A stretch of DNA of 64,000 nt from Hymenobacter terricola (GTDB lineage: Bacteria > Bacteroidota > Bacteroidia > Cytophagales > Hymenobacteraceae): the NCBI RefSeq assembly GCF_017921975.2, contig NZ_JAGEMO020000003.1, forward strand, positions 1 to 64,000. Direction: 5' to 3'. A program made the position numbers and the translations under genes. The notes under the pieces are model-generated. The model was not told the DNA's origin. It searched no databases and worked only from the letters and a program-made list of their open reading frames with translations. Below, piece by piece: positions 1-7,986 of the stretch (its first letter is position 1; each line of letters begins with the position of its first letter).

Positions 1-53
1 GCGTGCCCGGCAGGGCGGCATTCGGTGAACGAGTGTCGCCCTGCCGGGCACGC
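1..53. repeat. 17-bp perfect inverted repeat at window edge
   Basis: Arms 1-17 and 37-53 are exact reverse complements around a 19-nt loop. The stem is GC-rich and no T-run follows on either side. It may be the terminator of a gene outside the window or a dispersed palindrome; the window edge prevents a decision. Confidence 0.6.
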
Positions 54-126
54 CCCCGCCGGGGCTTTGTTGTTCTTTTGCGCTGCTTGCTACCGATATG
101 TCGCCCCTACGAGGCTGTTGGGTGGC

Positions 127-357
127 GGTAAGTGGTGGATGAGGCCCGGTAAGTGGCGGATGGGGGCTGGTAAGTCGTGGATAAGGTGCGGTAAGTCGTG
201 GATAAGGCCCGGTAAGTCGCGGATAAGGCGTGGTAAGTGGTGGCGGAGGCGTAGCAAGTCGTGGCGGAGGGCAGGCAAGTGGTGGCGGAGGCCCGGCGAG
301 GCGTGGCGTGGGCAATGCAACTGCCGGAGCAGGCCCGGTAAGCTGCCGTGAGGGGCC
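127..357. repeat. 21-bp tandem repeat array 1 (11 units)
   Basis: Eleven head-to-tail units of exactly 21 bp start at 127, 148, 169 and so on. The consensus is close to GGTAAGTSGTGGATRAGGCC and the last three units are degenerate. Because 21 is divisible by three, frames through it stay open and read as heptapeptide repeats, but nothing else suggests coding. It fills most of the 492 bp before the first gene. Two other arrays of the same period but different sequence lie at 14053 and 34381. Confidence 0.9.
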
Positions 358-492
358 GGAGCATGCCGATACCTTCCGGCGAGCAGGCGTGGGGGTGAAG
401 CCAGCGTGCCGGAGCCGGACGGGGGAGCTTGCGACGGGAAAATAAAGACCTACTTTAGCCGGCCTGAACCCACTTTACCCCTTCCGTTTCTT

Positions 493-1176
493 ATGCAATC
501 ATTTCGTGCCGACCAATTTCGAATGATGGGCGTGCTTGCGCCCTGGCTGACTACCAACCTGCCGGCCATCGGCAAAAGTAAAATAGCGGCCAAGGAGGCC
601 GCCGATGTGCTGGCCGGCCTGCCCGCCGTGCAAGCCAAAGCCGGCCTCACGGCCACCGAAACCAAAGCCGTGACCGAGCGCCGCACGAAGCAGCAGGCCT
701 CTTTTGAAACCCGGATTCTGTCGATGCTCGGGCCCTTGCAAATGGTGGCCACGGCGGCCAACGACATGGATTTTCTGAGTCTCGTCACCATTGGGCGCAG
801 CGCGTTCCGGCATTTGCGGCCCGAGCTGCAGGCGGGCGTGGGGCTGCAGGTGCTGGCCAAAGCCGAAGCCAACGAGAAGGCCCTGGCCGACCACGCCATC
901 GACGCCGACTTCCTGACCGAGGCCCGCACCCTGGCCGAAACGTTCCAACAAGGCCTGCCCGATACCCAGTCGCTGCTCGACGCCCGCCAGAACGCCAATG
1001 CCACCTACGAGGAAGTGCACGAGGCCCAGATGACCCAGATTTATGAGCTGGACAAGGCCATGAGCATCTTCGAAACCGTGAATCCGGAGCTGTTCAAGGG
1101 CTACAAGTCGGCGCGGGCGCTGGTTAATTCGGCGGGGGCGAAATCGAAGAAGCCGAAGGGAGAGAAGGCGGCGTAG
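493..1176 (+). CDS. conserved-looking hypothetical helical protein, 227 aa
   Basis: I do not recognise a family. The protein is rich in Ala, Leu, Lys and Glu, predicted mostly helical, with no signal peptide or membrane segment, and ends in a basic tail (AKSKKPKGEKAA). The start at 493 (MQSFRADQF) was chosen because the upstream in-frame extension runs toward the tandem-repeat array and is proline-rich and unlike the rest. A second ATG at 523 is possible. The TAG stop at 1174 is also the first three bases of an 87-bp palindromic element. Confidence 0.6.
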   Translation: MQSFRADQFRMMGVLAPWLTTNLPAIGKSKIAAKEAADVLAGLPAVQAKAGLTATETKAVTERRTKQQASFETRILSMLGPLQMVATAANDMDFLSLVTIGRSAFRHLRPELQAGVGLQVLAKAEANEKALADHAIDADFLTEARTLAETFQQGLPDTQSLLDARQNANATYEEVHEAQMTQIYELDKAMSIFETVNPELFKGYKSARALVNSAGAKSKKPKGEKAA

Positions 1177-1260
1177 CGCGGACTTTGTAGTCCGCGTCCC
1201 CGGCGAAAACCCGAACGATGCTCGAACGGCGCGGGGACATGGACTACAAAGTCCGCGCTA
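1174..1260. repeat. palindromic element C, copy 1 (87 bp)
   Basis: The element begins TAGCGCGGACTTTGTAGTCC and ends with the reverse complement of that sequence. Each arm is itself a hairpin (CGCGGACT-TTGT-AGTCCGCG), so it can fold as two hairpins or one long one. A second copy of 86 bp lies at 32308-32393. In both copies the first three bases are the stop codon of the preceding gene. It resembles a REP or MITE-type non-autonomous element; no transposase is nearby. Confidence 0.85.
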
Positions 1261-1299
1261 CTATTCGCCTCTTTGCTGGTTTTATGTGGCTGGCTCGTC

Positions 1300-1336
1300 G
1301 TTCACGAAACTCATCTCCAATGAGAGTTTCGTGAAC
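1300..1336. repeat. 13-bp inverted repeat in gene-free stretch
   Basis: Arms 1300-1312 and 1324-1336 (GTTCACGAAACTC and its complement) are perfect with an 11-nt loop. They lie in the 1261-1520 stretch, which otherwise shows no convincing gene. A partial repeat of the motif (GGTGAACGAGTTTC) follows at about 1344. Confidence 0.6.
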
Positions 1337-1520
1337 TTTGAATGGTGAACGAGTTTCTTAAACTCCATCTGGACCGTTGAGCGGGTTTCTATGGCTGAGA
1401 AGCGCCAAATACATTCGTTTAAGGAAAGGAGCGTAATGGTAGCCACCTGGATTCGAGAAAAGCAGATTATCTTTCTCCAGCTACCTGTTTGGTTTATCCC
1501 CCCTATTTTTTCTGTGGTTC

Positions 1521-2234
1521 ATGCTCGCTTCAGTTCCAGACACCCCCTATGGTCATGCCCTTGGACGGTTTTTGCTATTCTTCGAGCAATCGCCCCTTGA
1601 CCTGCAAGCGGCGCACGCTGCCTTTACCGACCTCTCGGTTGTGGCCGCCCGCGAGCATCCGCAAATGGCATGGCCGCTGGCCGTGCCGCGGGAGGGCGAG
1701 GCGCCCTTTTTAATCACAGTCGACGGCCTGCTGGCCGCCAAGTGGGCGCGGTACGCTGCCTTTCCTACTGCCGACGCCGCGACCGTGGAAGCGGCGCTAG
1801 CGCCGTGGACCGGCGCGACCGTGCGCAGCGTGCAGGCCCATTGCTTCCACCAAGCCGGCCGGACCAGTTCGGTTTTTCACCTCGCGCTGAAAACAGTGGC
1901 TGGGCAAGCGCAGGGGTTCACGGCGTACTGTCCGTGGCAATTAACGTCCGCCCGCGCCGCGCCAGTCCAGTGGAACGACGCCGCGCCCTCTCCAGACCAA
2001 GCGCTTGCCCGCCTCCGCCGCGCACGGGTCCAACGGGTGGCTGTTTCGTCCGTGGGTGCCTTGCAGCTCACTTTCACCAATGGAGCTTACTTGGAGGTGG
2101 GCAGCGCAGGGTGGCAGCCGAACGAACAGGTGGCGGACCTGCATTATTTTCTGCAAACAGAAGACCAGCTGTTTTGGCGCGTGGCTAGCCAATTCCGTAT
2201 CCAACCGCTCACACAGGAGGAAGACATAGGTTGA
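1521..2234 (+). CDS. hypothetical protein, 237 aa
   Basis: Unrecognised. It is a soluble-looking protein with no signal peptide or membrane segment. The sequence alternates hydrophobic and polar stretches; the last 80 residues (LQLTFTNGAYLEVGSAGW, then HYFLQTEDQLFWRV) look like a beta-rich domain. The codon pattern is typical of neighbouring genes. ATG 1521 is the first usable start; the upstream region is a 260-bp gap with a hairpin. A 16-bp stem-loop follows the stop. Confidence 0.55.
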   Translation: MLASVPDTPYGHALGRFLLFFEQSPLDLQAAHAAFTDLSVVAAREHPQMAWPLAVPREGEAPFLITVDGLLAAKWARYAAFPTADAATVEAALAPWTGATVRSVQAHCFHQAGRTSSVFHLALKTVAGQAQGFTAYCPWQLTSARAAPVQWNDAAPSPDQALARLRRARVQRVAVSSVGALQLTFTNGAYLEVGSAGWQPNEQVADLHYFLQTEDQLFWRVASQFRIQPLTQEEDIG

Positions 2235-2250
2235 GTTCACAAAAACGGTA

Positions 2251-2286
2251 GTTAGAGCAAGATGTAAAGCTACATCTTGCTCTAAC
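2251..2286. terminator. 16-bp stem-loop after the 1521-2234 gene
   Basis: Arms 2251-2266 and 2271-2286 are perfect complements with a 4-nt loop (AAGC). It sits 16 bp after the stop codon, so termination is plausible, but no T-run follows. It could instead be another dispersed palindrome. Confidence 0.5.
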
Positions 2287-2299
2287 CAGTGTGAAGCCC

Positions 2300-2445
2300 T
2301 TACACTCCCGCCAGCTGCTGCCGCAGCATCGTGAGCACCGACTGCGCGGCGTACTCCACATTCAAGGGGCGGCCGCGGTCCAGCACGTACTCGCGGCTGG
2401 TGGTCTGTATTCCGTCGGCGTAGGCGAGGCACACGCTGTCCACCG
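2300..2445 (-). pseudogene. decayed duplicate of the cinA 3' end
   Basis: Read on the minus strand this stretch encodes 47 residues aligning without gaps to the C-terminus of the intact CinA at 3376-4701, with 39 of 47 identical by hand count (for example LAYADG, SREYVLDRGR, LNVEYAAQSVLTMLRQ). It ends at its own TAA (2300-2302), a few residues before the intact protein does. No CinA sequence is seen upstream of about 2445, so this is a remnant. Both copies have the same orientation, with the 2584-3345 gene between them. Confidence 0.85.
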
Positions 2446-2513
2446 ACGAGGGCCAGCCGGGAAATGGGAGAGGCCCAAAGCCGCGTGAGCAGCCCTGAAA
2501 ATGGTAACATTGG

Positions 2514-2577
2514 GCGTGATGATTTGACCCCGATAAAAGCTTATATTTAAGCAGTTATCGGGGTCAAATCATCACGC
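2514..2577. repeat. 23-bp perfect inverted repeat directly upstream of a start codon
   Basis: Arms 2514-2536 and 2555-2577 match perfectly around an 18-nt AT-rich loop, ending 6 bp before the ATG at 2584. The arms contain GATTTGACCCCGATAA. It may be a regulatory RNA hairpin masking the start or a small mobile palindrome; I cannot decide which. Confidence 0.75.
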
Positions 2578-2583
2578 TATGCC

Positions 2584-3345
2584 ATGAAAATCTGGATTGT
2601 CGTTTGGCTGTTTCTAATGGGGGTTTCGGCGGCGGCCCAGGTAAGCAGCGCAGTGCGGCTGAACTTCCAGTTTTGCCGGGTGGTACTGGCCAGCGGCGAC
2701 ACCCTGGACGGGCAGGCGGCGGTCGGTTTTTCCACCGATGTGCTCTACCTCCGCCAACCCGATGGCAAGGTGCGGGCCTTTTCGCCCGAAGCCGTGGCGG
2801 CTTTCGCCGTGCAGGGCGAAGTGGTCGGCTCGGGCCCCAATCGCCCCCGCGCCCCGCATGCCCTGGACCCCACCGTGGTGCGGCTGTTTCGCAGCCTGGC
2901 TCGCACCCCCGAGCACCCCGACCAGCGTCCCGAACCGGCCTTTTTCGAGCAGCTCAGTGCCGGCCCGGTGCTGCTGCTGCGGCGGCTGTGTCTGGTGCCG
3001 CGCATGGTGGCAATCGGGAGCAATCCGAATGCATTGCCGGCCTCAAATGCAGCGGGGATGTTTTGGGGCGGCAACGGTGGGGGCCGCGCCGCCCAGCAGG
3101 CCGCTGCTTCGGCGGTTCGCTACACCACCGTTACGGAGTTCCAGGACCAGTTCTACGTGGCGTGGCCAACCGGTGAGATTCGCTCGATTCGCACCTGCAA
3201 AAAAGACCTGCTGGCCGCTTTCCCCAAGCAAGCCCGGCAGCTGGAAAGCTACGCGGCCGAACACCGCCTGGGCTTCACCAGCGCCCCCGAATTAACTGAG
3301 CTGGTCAATTACGTTAATTCTCTCACCGCGACGGCCACGCAGTAG
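2584..3345 (+). CDS. secreted hypothetical protein, 253 aa
   Basis: The N-terminus is a clear signal peptide (MKIWIVVWLFLMGVSAAAQ), so the product is exported, probably periplasmic. Beyond it I recognise no family. Residues 30-75 look beta-rich (FCRVVLASGDTLDGQ, DVLYLRQPDG) and resemble the small beta units common in Bacteroidota secreted proteins of unknown function. A glycine-rich segment (FWGGNGGG) lies near residue 160. The gene sits between a decayed and an intact cinA copy, behind a 23-bp inverted repeat. Confidence 0.6.
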   Translation: MKIWIVVWLFLMGVSAAAQVSSAVRLNFQFCRVVLASGDTLDGQAAVGFSTDVLYLRQPDGKVRAFSPEAVAAFAVQGEVVGSGPNRPRAPHALDPTVVRLFRSLARTPEHPDQRPEPAFFEQLSAGPVLLLRRLCLVPRMVAIGSNPNALPASNAAGMFWGGNGGGRAAQQAAASAVRYTTVTEFQDQFYVAWPTGEIRSIRTCKKDLLAAFPKQARQLESYAAEHRLGFTSAPELTELVNYVNSLTATATQ

Positions 3346-3375
3346 CCCCAGCGGCGCGGGGTGGCCGCCACCGGC

Positions 3376-4701
3376 TCAGACGCGCAACGTGTGGGAAATA
3401 TCCAGCCCGGCCAGTTCCTGGCGCAGCATGGTGAGCACCGATTGCGCGGCGTATTCCACGTTCAGGGCGCGGCCCCGGTCCAGCACATATTCGCGGCTGA
3501 TGGTTTTTGTGCCGTCGGCGTAGGCGAGGCAGACGGTGCCTACTTTCTTGGTGTCGGTGGCGCCGGTGGGGCCGGCGATGCCGCTGGTGGCTACGGCCAC
3601 GTCCACGCCCAGGCGGCGGCGGGCACCCTCGGCCATCTCGCGCACGGTGGCTTCGCTCACGGCCCCGAACTGGGCCAGGGTTTCGGGTTTCACGCCCAGT
3701 TCTTCCTGCTTGATGTCGTTGTGGTAGGCCACGATGCCGCCCCGGAAGTAGCCCGAGCTGCCCGATACACTGGTGAGGCGCTGGGCCACGAGGCCGCCCG
3801 TGCAGCTTTCGGCGGTGCCGATGGTGAGGTTTTTGGCGAGCAGCAGTTTGCCGATGGCCGCTTCCAGGGTGGTTTCTTCTTCGGCAAAAATGAACTCACC
3901 GATGCGCTCGCGCAGGGCCGGCAGCAGGGCCAGCATCCGGCCACGCAGGTCGGGCTGGCCGTCGGCGGTGCCGGTCAGGCGCAGGCGCACGGCCCCGAAG
4001 CTGGGCAGGTAGGCCAGCTTGAAGTTGGCGGGCAGAGCGTCTTCCCAGTCGGCAATCTTCTCGGCCAGGAACGACTCGCCCAGGCCCGCCGTCATCACCA
4101 CCAGGTGCTCGATGGGGGCGAGGTGGAACTGGGCCTGCAGGCGCGGCAGGACGTGGTCCGTCATCAGCCGCTTCATTTCAAAGGGCACGCCGGGCATGCT
4201 CACGAAAATGGTGCCCTGGTCCGAAAACCACATGCCGGGGGCCGTGCCCACCGCGTTGGGCAGCACCTCGCAGTTGGCCGGCACCAGCGCCTGCTGGCGG
4301 TTCACGTCGAGCATGGGCCGGTTGAAGCGCTTGAATATTTCCTCGACGTGGCGCAGCGTGGGCTCGTGCATCACCAGCTCGGTGCCGAAATAGCGGGCCA
4401 GCACGTGCTTGGTCAGGTCGTCCTTCGTTGGCCCCAGGCCGCCGGTGATGAGCACCACCTGCGCCCGCTGCCGAGCCTGGTCCAGGGCCGCCACTATCTC
4501 ATCGGCCCGGTCCGACACCGACGAAATCTGCCGGACCCGCAGGCCGATTTTACCGAGCTCCTGGCCCATGAAGGCCGAATTGGTGTCGATTACCTGCCCG
4601 TACAGCAGCTCGTCGCCAATGGTCATGATTTCGACATCGGGCGGCGCGCCGGGGCTGATATTTGTGGAATTGGGGGTGGGAAGTGGGCTGGGCAGGAGCA
4701 T
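3376..4701 (-). CDS. cinA: CinA, nicotinamide-nucleotide amidase
   Basis: CinA proteins join an N-terminal MoCF-type domain (COG1058, linked to ADP-ribose pyrophosphatase activity) to a C-terminal amidase that deamidates NMN in pyridine nucleotide salvage. Both are visible: EIMTIGDELLYGQVIDTNSA and ITGGLGPTKDD at the N-terminus, and GTAESCTGGLVAQRLTSVSGSSGYF at the C-terminus. The start is uncertain. ATG 4701 gives 441 residues; ATG 4785 adds 28 residues unlike the family and comes within 30 bp of the divergent gene at 4815. The 3' end has a decayed copy at 2300-2445. Confidence 0.92.
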   Translation of the reverse strand: MLLPSPLPTPNSTNISPGAPPDVEIMTIGDELLYGQVIDTNSAFMGQELGKIGLRVRQISSVSDRADEIVAALDQARQRAQVVLITGGLGPTKDDLTKHVLARYFGTELVMHEPTLRHVEEIFKRFNRPMLDVNRQQALVPANCEVLPNAVGTAPGMWFSDQGTIFVSMPGVPFEMKRLMTDHVLPRLQAQFHLAPIEHLVVMTAGLGESFLAEKIADWEDALPANFKLAYLPSFGAVRLRLTGTADGQPDLRGRMLALLPALRERIGEFIFAEEETTLEAAIGKLLLAKNLTIGTAESCTGGLVAQRLTSVSGSSGYFRGGIVAYHNDIKQEELGVKPETLAQFGAVSEATVREMAEGARRRLGVDVAVATSGIAGPTGATDTKKVGTVCLAYADGTKTISREYVLDRGRALNVEYAAQSVLTMLRQELAGLDISHTLRV

Positions 4702-4814
4702 GGGTTTGACGAAAAAAATAGGTTTGGCCGCAAAATTGTCTTCAATTTGCACACGCGGCGGTCCAAGGACAGCCACAGGGGCCATCCGGTTTTCCCGCCG
4801 CAGCTCTTTATTCC

Positions 4815-5669
4815 ATGTTTATTCGCATTGCCAGTGCCCTGCTGGTAGCCGGCCTGCTGGCCACCACGGCCCCCGCCGCTCACGCGCAAACCACAGCTGC
4901 TAAAAAAGCCGCCGCCACCAAGGCTGCGGCTACTAAGGCCGCTGCCGCCAAAGCCGCCGCCGCGAAAGCTGCCGCGGCCAAGACAGCGGCCGCTAAGGCC
5001 GCTGCCGCCAAAGCTGCCACCACCAAAGCCCCAGTGGTAGCCACGCCCCCCGCCGCGTCCCTCACCGAAGCCCAGGCCAGCGCCGGCGTCAAAGAAGCCC
5101 TCAACAAAGGCATTATCAAGGCTGTGGGCTTTGCCTCGGAAGCCGACGGCTTCAACCTCAACGACGACATTCACATTCCCGTGCCGCCGGATTTGGACAT
5201 GGTGAAATCGACCGTGGGCCGCCTGCCGGGCATGGCCACGGTATTTACTCAGTTCGAAACCCAGCTCAACCGCGCCGCCGAAGCCGCCGCGCCCAAAGCC
5301 AAGGACATTTTCCTCAACGCCCTGGCCAACATCAGCATCACCGACGCGCTGACGCTGGTAACCAGTGGCTCGACCGATGCCGCCACGCAATTCCTGCGCA
5401 AGTCGACCGAGACGCAGCTCATCGCGGCGTTCCACCCCGATATTGAAGCCGCCATCGACCAGGTGGGAGCCGGCCGGGCCTACGCCACCATCACCAATCA
5501 GTACAACAAAATTCCGCTGATGACCCCCGTGCAGCTCAGCCTGGCCGATTACACGACCCACAAGGCCGTCGACGGCCTGTTTGTCCTGCTGGGCCAGGAA
5601 GAGGCCAAGATTCGCAAGAACCCCGCCGCCCGCACTTCCGACATTCTGAAGCAGGTATTTGGCCGCTAA
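4815..5669 (+). CDS. DUF4197 family exported protein with Ala/Lys-rich linker
   Basis: A signal peptide ends near AHAQ (residues 22-25). Residues 27-72 are a low-complexity Ala-Lys stretch made of repeated AAAKAA-like units. From about residue 82 the sequence matches the DUF4197 pattern (ALNKGIIKAVG, DIHIPVPPDLDMVKSTVGRLPG, FLRKSTETQLIAAFHPDIEAAID). Family function is unknown; the protein is expected in the periplasm or cell envelope. It is divergent from cinA and ends at a strong terminator. The Ala/Lys linker is unusual and could be a helical spacer or nucleic-acid or lipid binding tail. Confidence 0.8.
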   Translation: MFIRIASALLVAGLLATTAPAAHAQTTAAKKAAATKAAATKAAAAKAAAAKAAAAKTAAAKAAAAKAATTKAPVVATPPAASLTEAQASAGVKEALNKGIIKAVGFASEADGFNLNDDIHIPVPPDLDMVKSTVGRLPGMATVFTQFETQLNRAAEAAAPKAKDIFLNALANISITDALTLVTSGSTDAATQFLRKSTETQLIAAFHPDIEAAIDQVGAGRAYATITNQYNKIPLMTPVQLSLADYTTHKAVDGLFVLLGQEEAKIRKNPAARTSDILKQVFGR

Positions 5670-5690
5670 CCGGTGAGGTAGTAAGAAGGC

Positions 5691-5751
5691 AATCAGACCA
5701 TAAAATAGCCCCGGCTGGAAATCCCAGCCGGGGCTATTTTATGGTCTGATT
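5691..5751. terminator. 28-bp perfect hairpin between convergent genes
   Basis: Arms 5691-5718 and 5724-5751 are perfectly complementary with a 5-nt loop. The stem centre is GC-rich (AGCCCCGGCTGG), with an A/T-rich run (TAAAAT, ATTTTA) lower down both arms. It lies between genes converging from both sides and should terminate in both directions. Confidence 0.85.
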
Positions 5752-5790
5752 AGTCGAATAACCTGAATGGGCTGCTCAACCTGATTAGAG

Positions 5791-6147
5791 CTAGAAGTCG
5801 TCGCTGTCGAAGCTGCTGCTGCGGCTGCTGCGCCCGCTGCTATAGCCTTCGTCTTCATCCTCGTCGTCGGCAAAGTCGTCGTCATCGTCGTCGAGGCTGG
5901 TGAAGCCGCCGCGGTCGGAGTTCTCAGCGCGCTCGGCTTCGGTAAATTCTTCCTCCGTCATGTTGGCCAGGTCCAGAGCCTCGTCGTGCGAGGAGCCCGT
6001 GTCGGTCCACATGAGGTAATCGGCGTATTTGGCCGAGAGGCGGTCTTCGGTGCTGCCGAGGGCGGCCGCGCCACCTTTGGCGGCGTAGGAATCCAGGCTG
6101 TCGTCGTCGTCGAGCAAGTCGTCGTCCAGGTCGTCGTTGTCTATCAT
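5791..6147 (-). CDS. acidic Asp/Ser-rich small protein, 118 aa
   Basis: No known family. Aspartate clusters lie at both ends (DNDDLDDDLLDDDDSLD near the start, DDDDDDFADDEDEDE near residue 90), with a Ser/Arg tail (GRSSRSSSFDSDDF). The middle (ADYLMWTDTGSSHDEALDLANMTEEEFTEAE) is less biased and probably helical. The calculated charge is strongly negative. It could be a DNA-mimic or chaperone-like acidic protein, but that is speculation. The product is cytoplasmic by absence of signals. Confidence 0.6.
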   Translation of the reverse strand: MIDNDDLDDDLLDDDDSLDSYAAKGGAAALGSTEDRLSAKYADYLMWTDTGSSHDEALDLANMTEEEFTEAERAENSDRGGFTSLDDDDDDFADDEDEDEGYSSGRSSRSSSFDSDDF

Positions 6148-6355
6148 GGCCGGGGCGGATTGTAGTTGAGGTGAGAAAATGAGCCTAAGCTGGCCGCGAA
6201 GATACGGAACGGGCGGATTTTCGGTTGACTTTCGAAGTTGTTTTCATGCGCAAAATGTAAGCTCAAGCTTTGCAATCGGCTGTTTTGCATGGCTGTGCTG
6301 GTACCAGCAATCCGAAATGACAAGATATTTTTGCCCTACTACAGCCGCTCAACTG

Positions 6356-6982
6356 CTAGCGCGCTACCTGAAAATCCGTCACCAGTAGCTGCTCGTCGCA
6401 GAAGGCGTACTCGGCCGGCACGTTGGAGCTAAGCAGCAGCGTGCGGCCGGTGCGGGTGGCCTGCACGTGTTCCTGGTACCAGGCCACGCCGGTGGCGTCG
6501 AGGTTGGTGGTGGGCTCGTCGAGCAGGAGCAGGGGCGCGGCGGCGTACAGGGCCAGGGCCAGCTTCAGCCGCTGCTTCATGCCCGATGAAAACTCGCGCA
6601 CCAGCTGGTGGCGGGACTTTTCGAGGTACGTCAGCCCAATGAGCGCGTCCAGCGAAACCCCCGGCCGCAGGGGCTTAAACTGGGTATGAAACTGCAGCAG
6701 CTCCAGTAGCGTCAGCTCCTCCAGCAACTCGAGGTAGGGCGCGGCATACGCCAGATGCTGCGGCACATCTTCCACCGCTACGGTGCGCCCCGCCAGCGAA
6801 TAAGTCAACATGCCTTCCGTGGGCAGCAGCTGGCCCGAAATCGTGTTCAGCAGCGTGCTTTTGCCCGCGCCGTTGGGGCCGAGCACGGCCGTGGCGCTGC
6901 CGGGCCGGAAGGTGCGCGTCAGGCCCCGGAAAATCCAGTCGCGCTGAAAGCGCTTGCCCAAGCCGGTGGCGATGATTTGCAA
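6356..6982 (-). CDS. ABC transporter ATP-binding protein, 208 aa
   Basis: A single nucleotide-binding domain with Walker A GPNGAGKST near residue 38, signature EFSSGMKQRLKLA, and Walker B LLLLDEPTTNLD. It is short, the size of CcmA-like exporter ATPases. No permease gene adjoins it, so the substrate is unknown. It is the last gene of the minus-strand lipid A block, separated from lpxA by a palindromic repeat, so co-transcription is possible but unproven. Confidence 0.9.
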   Translation of the reverse strand: MQIIATGLGKRFQRDWIFRGLTRTFRPGSATAVLGPNGAGKSTLLNTISGQLLPTEGMLTYSLAGRTVAVEDVPQHLAYAAPYLELLEELTLLELLQFHTQFKPLRPGVSLDALIGLTYLEKSRHQLVREFSSGMKQRLKLALALYAAAPLLLLDEPTTNLDATGVAWYQEHVQATRTGRTLLLSSNVPAEYAFCDEQLLVTDFQVAR

Positions 6983-6985
6983 GTG

Positions 6986-7074
6986 TAGTTGTCAGTTGCT
7001 CGTTGTCAGTTGTCAGTTGAGCAGTGCCACGTAATAGCCAAGGCTAACAACTGACAACGAGCAACTGACAACTA
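6986..7074. repeat. palindromic repeat family A, copy 1
   Basis: Imperfect palindrome whose arms are made of TAGTTGTCAGTTGCTCGTTG and its complement. Related copies lie at 9386, 10533, 51381 and 62898, with a diverged one at 38218. This copy fills the spacer between lpxA and the ABC ATPase gene. Confidence 0.9.
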
Positions 7075-7080
7075 AAAAGA

Positions 7081-7887
7081 CTACTCCGACTCGCTACCGT
7101 CGGGGCGGCCGCGCTTGGGACCTTTGATGATGCCGCGGGTTGCCGCGCGCACGAAGCTCACCGCCGTTTCGCGCTCTGGCGATTCCGGCAGTTCCCGCTC
7201 AATCTGGGCCAGGGCATCCTGGTTGTTCAGCCCGCCCAAAAACAGCGTGCGGTACAGCTGTTGCACCATATTGATAGCTTCTTCGGAGAAGCCCCGGCGG
7301 CGCAGGCCCACCGAATTGGCCCCGGCGTAGGACAGCGGCTCGCGGCCGGCTTTCACGAACGGCGGCACGTCCTTGCGCACCAGCGAACCGCCCGAAATCA
7401 TGGCGTGGGGGCCGATTTTAACGAACTGGTGCACCGCCGACGAACCGCCCACAATGGCATAATCGCCAATCTCGACGTGGCCCGCCACCTGCACGGTATT
7501 GGCCAGAATGCAGTGGTGGCCGATGATGCAGTCGTGCGCCACGTGCACGTAGGCCATCAGCAGGCAATGGCTGCCCACGCGGGTTTCGCCGCGCTCGATG
7601 GTGCCGCGGTTCACGGTCACGCATTCCCGCAACACGGTGTAATCACCGATAATGGCGGTGGTTTGTTCGCCGGCAAACTTCAAATCCTGCGGAATGGCCG
7701 CCACTACCGCGCCGGGAAACACCTGACAGTACTGCCCGATGCGGGCCCCGTTCATAATGGTGACGTTCGGCCCAATCCAGGTGCCCTCCCCAATTTCGAC
7801 ATCTGCCGCGATGGTCGTAAACGGTTCAACGGTTACGCCCGACGCGAGGCGAGCATTGGGGTGAATATAGGCGAGGGGGGAAATCAT
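7081..7887 (-). CDS. lpxA: LpxA, acyl-ACP--UDP-GlcNAc O-acyltransferase
   Basis: LpxA adds a 3-hydroxyacyl chain to the 3-OH of UDP-GlcNAc, the first step of lipid A synthesis, in the cytoplasm. Hexapeptide repeats of the left-handed beta-helix run from the N-terminus (AYIHPNARLASGVTVEPFTT, IGEGTWIGPNVTI). The catalytic-region sequence HVAHDCIIGHHCILAN is present, as is the usual helical C-terminal third. The length of 268 residues is typical. It lies downstream of the lpxC-fabZ fusion, the normal Bacteroidota order. Confidence 0.97.
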   Translation of the reverse strand: MISPLAYIHPNARLASGVTVEPFTTIAADVEIGEGTWIGPNVTIMNGARIGQYCQVFPGAVVAAIPQDLKFAGEQTTAIIGDYTVLRECVTVNRGTIERGETRVGSHCLLMAYVHVAHDCIIGHHCILANTVQVAGHVEIGDYAIVGGSSAVHQFVKIGPHAMISGGSLVRKDVPPFVKAGREPLSYAGANSVGLRRRGFSEEAINMVQQLYRTLFLGGLNNQDALAQIERELPESPERETAVSFVRAATRGIIKGPKRGRPDGSESE

Positions 7888-7895
7888 TCTTTACT

Positions 7896-7985
7896 TTAAT
7901 GAAGAATGAGGAACGAAGAACGAGGAATTATACAACCGGTAAGCAGGTGCAATCCTTCATTCTTCATTCTTCATTATTAATTCAA
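7896..7985. repeat. palindromic repeat family B, copy 1
   Basis: Inverted repeat with arms of the type TTAATGAAGAATGAGGAACG and TTCATTCTTCATTATTAA, in the lpxC-fabZ to lpxA spacer. A larger relative lies at 16270-16405 and a half copy near 48190-48215. Confidence 0.8.
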
Positions 7986-7986
7986 A

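Noticed and set aside
25..351. Open frames on both strands through the first tandem array (heptapeptide repeats such as GKWWMRP or LPGLIHD)
   Set aside because: They are produced by the 21-bp period, which cannot create stops once a unit is open; no other coding evidence.
127..357. CRISPR array
   Set aside because: Units abut without spacers and vary continuously; no leader or cas gene.
1391..1600. Short frame with AGGAG before an ATG at 1436
   Set aside because: Overlaps the 1521 gene, Trp/Pro-rich random-looking peptide, no homology recognised.
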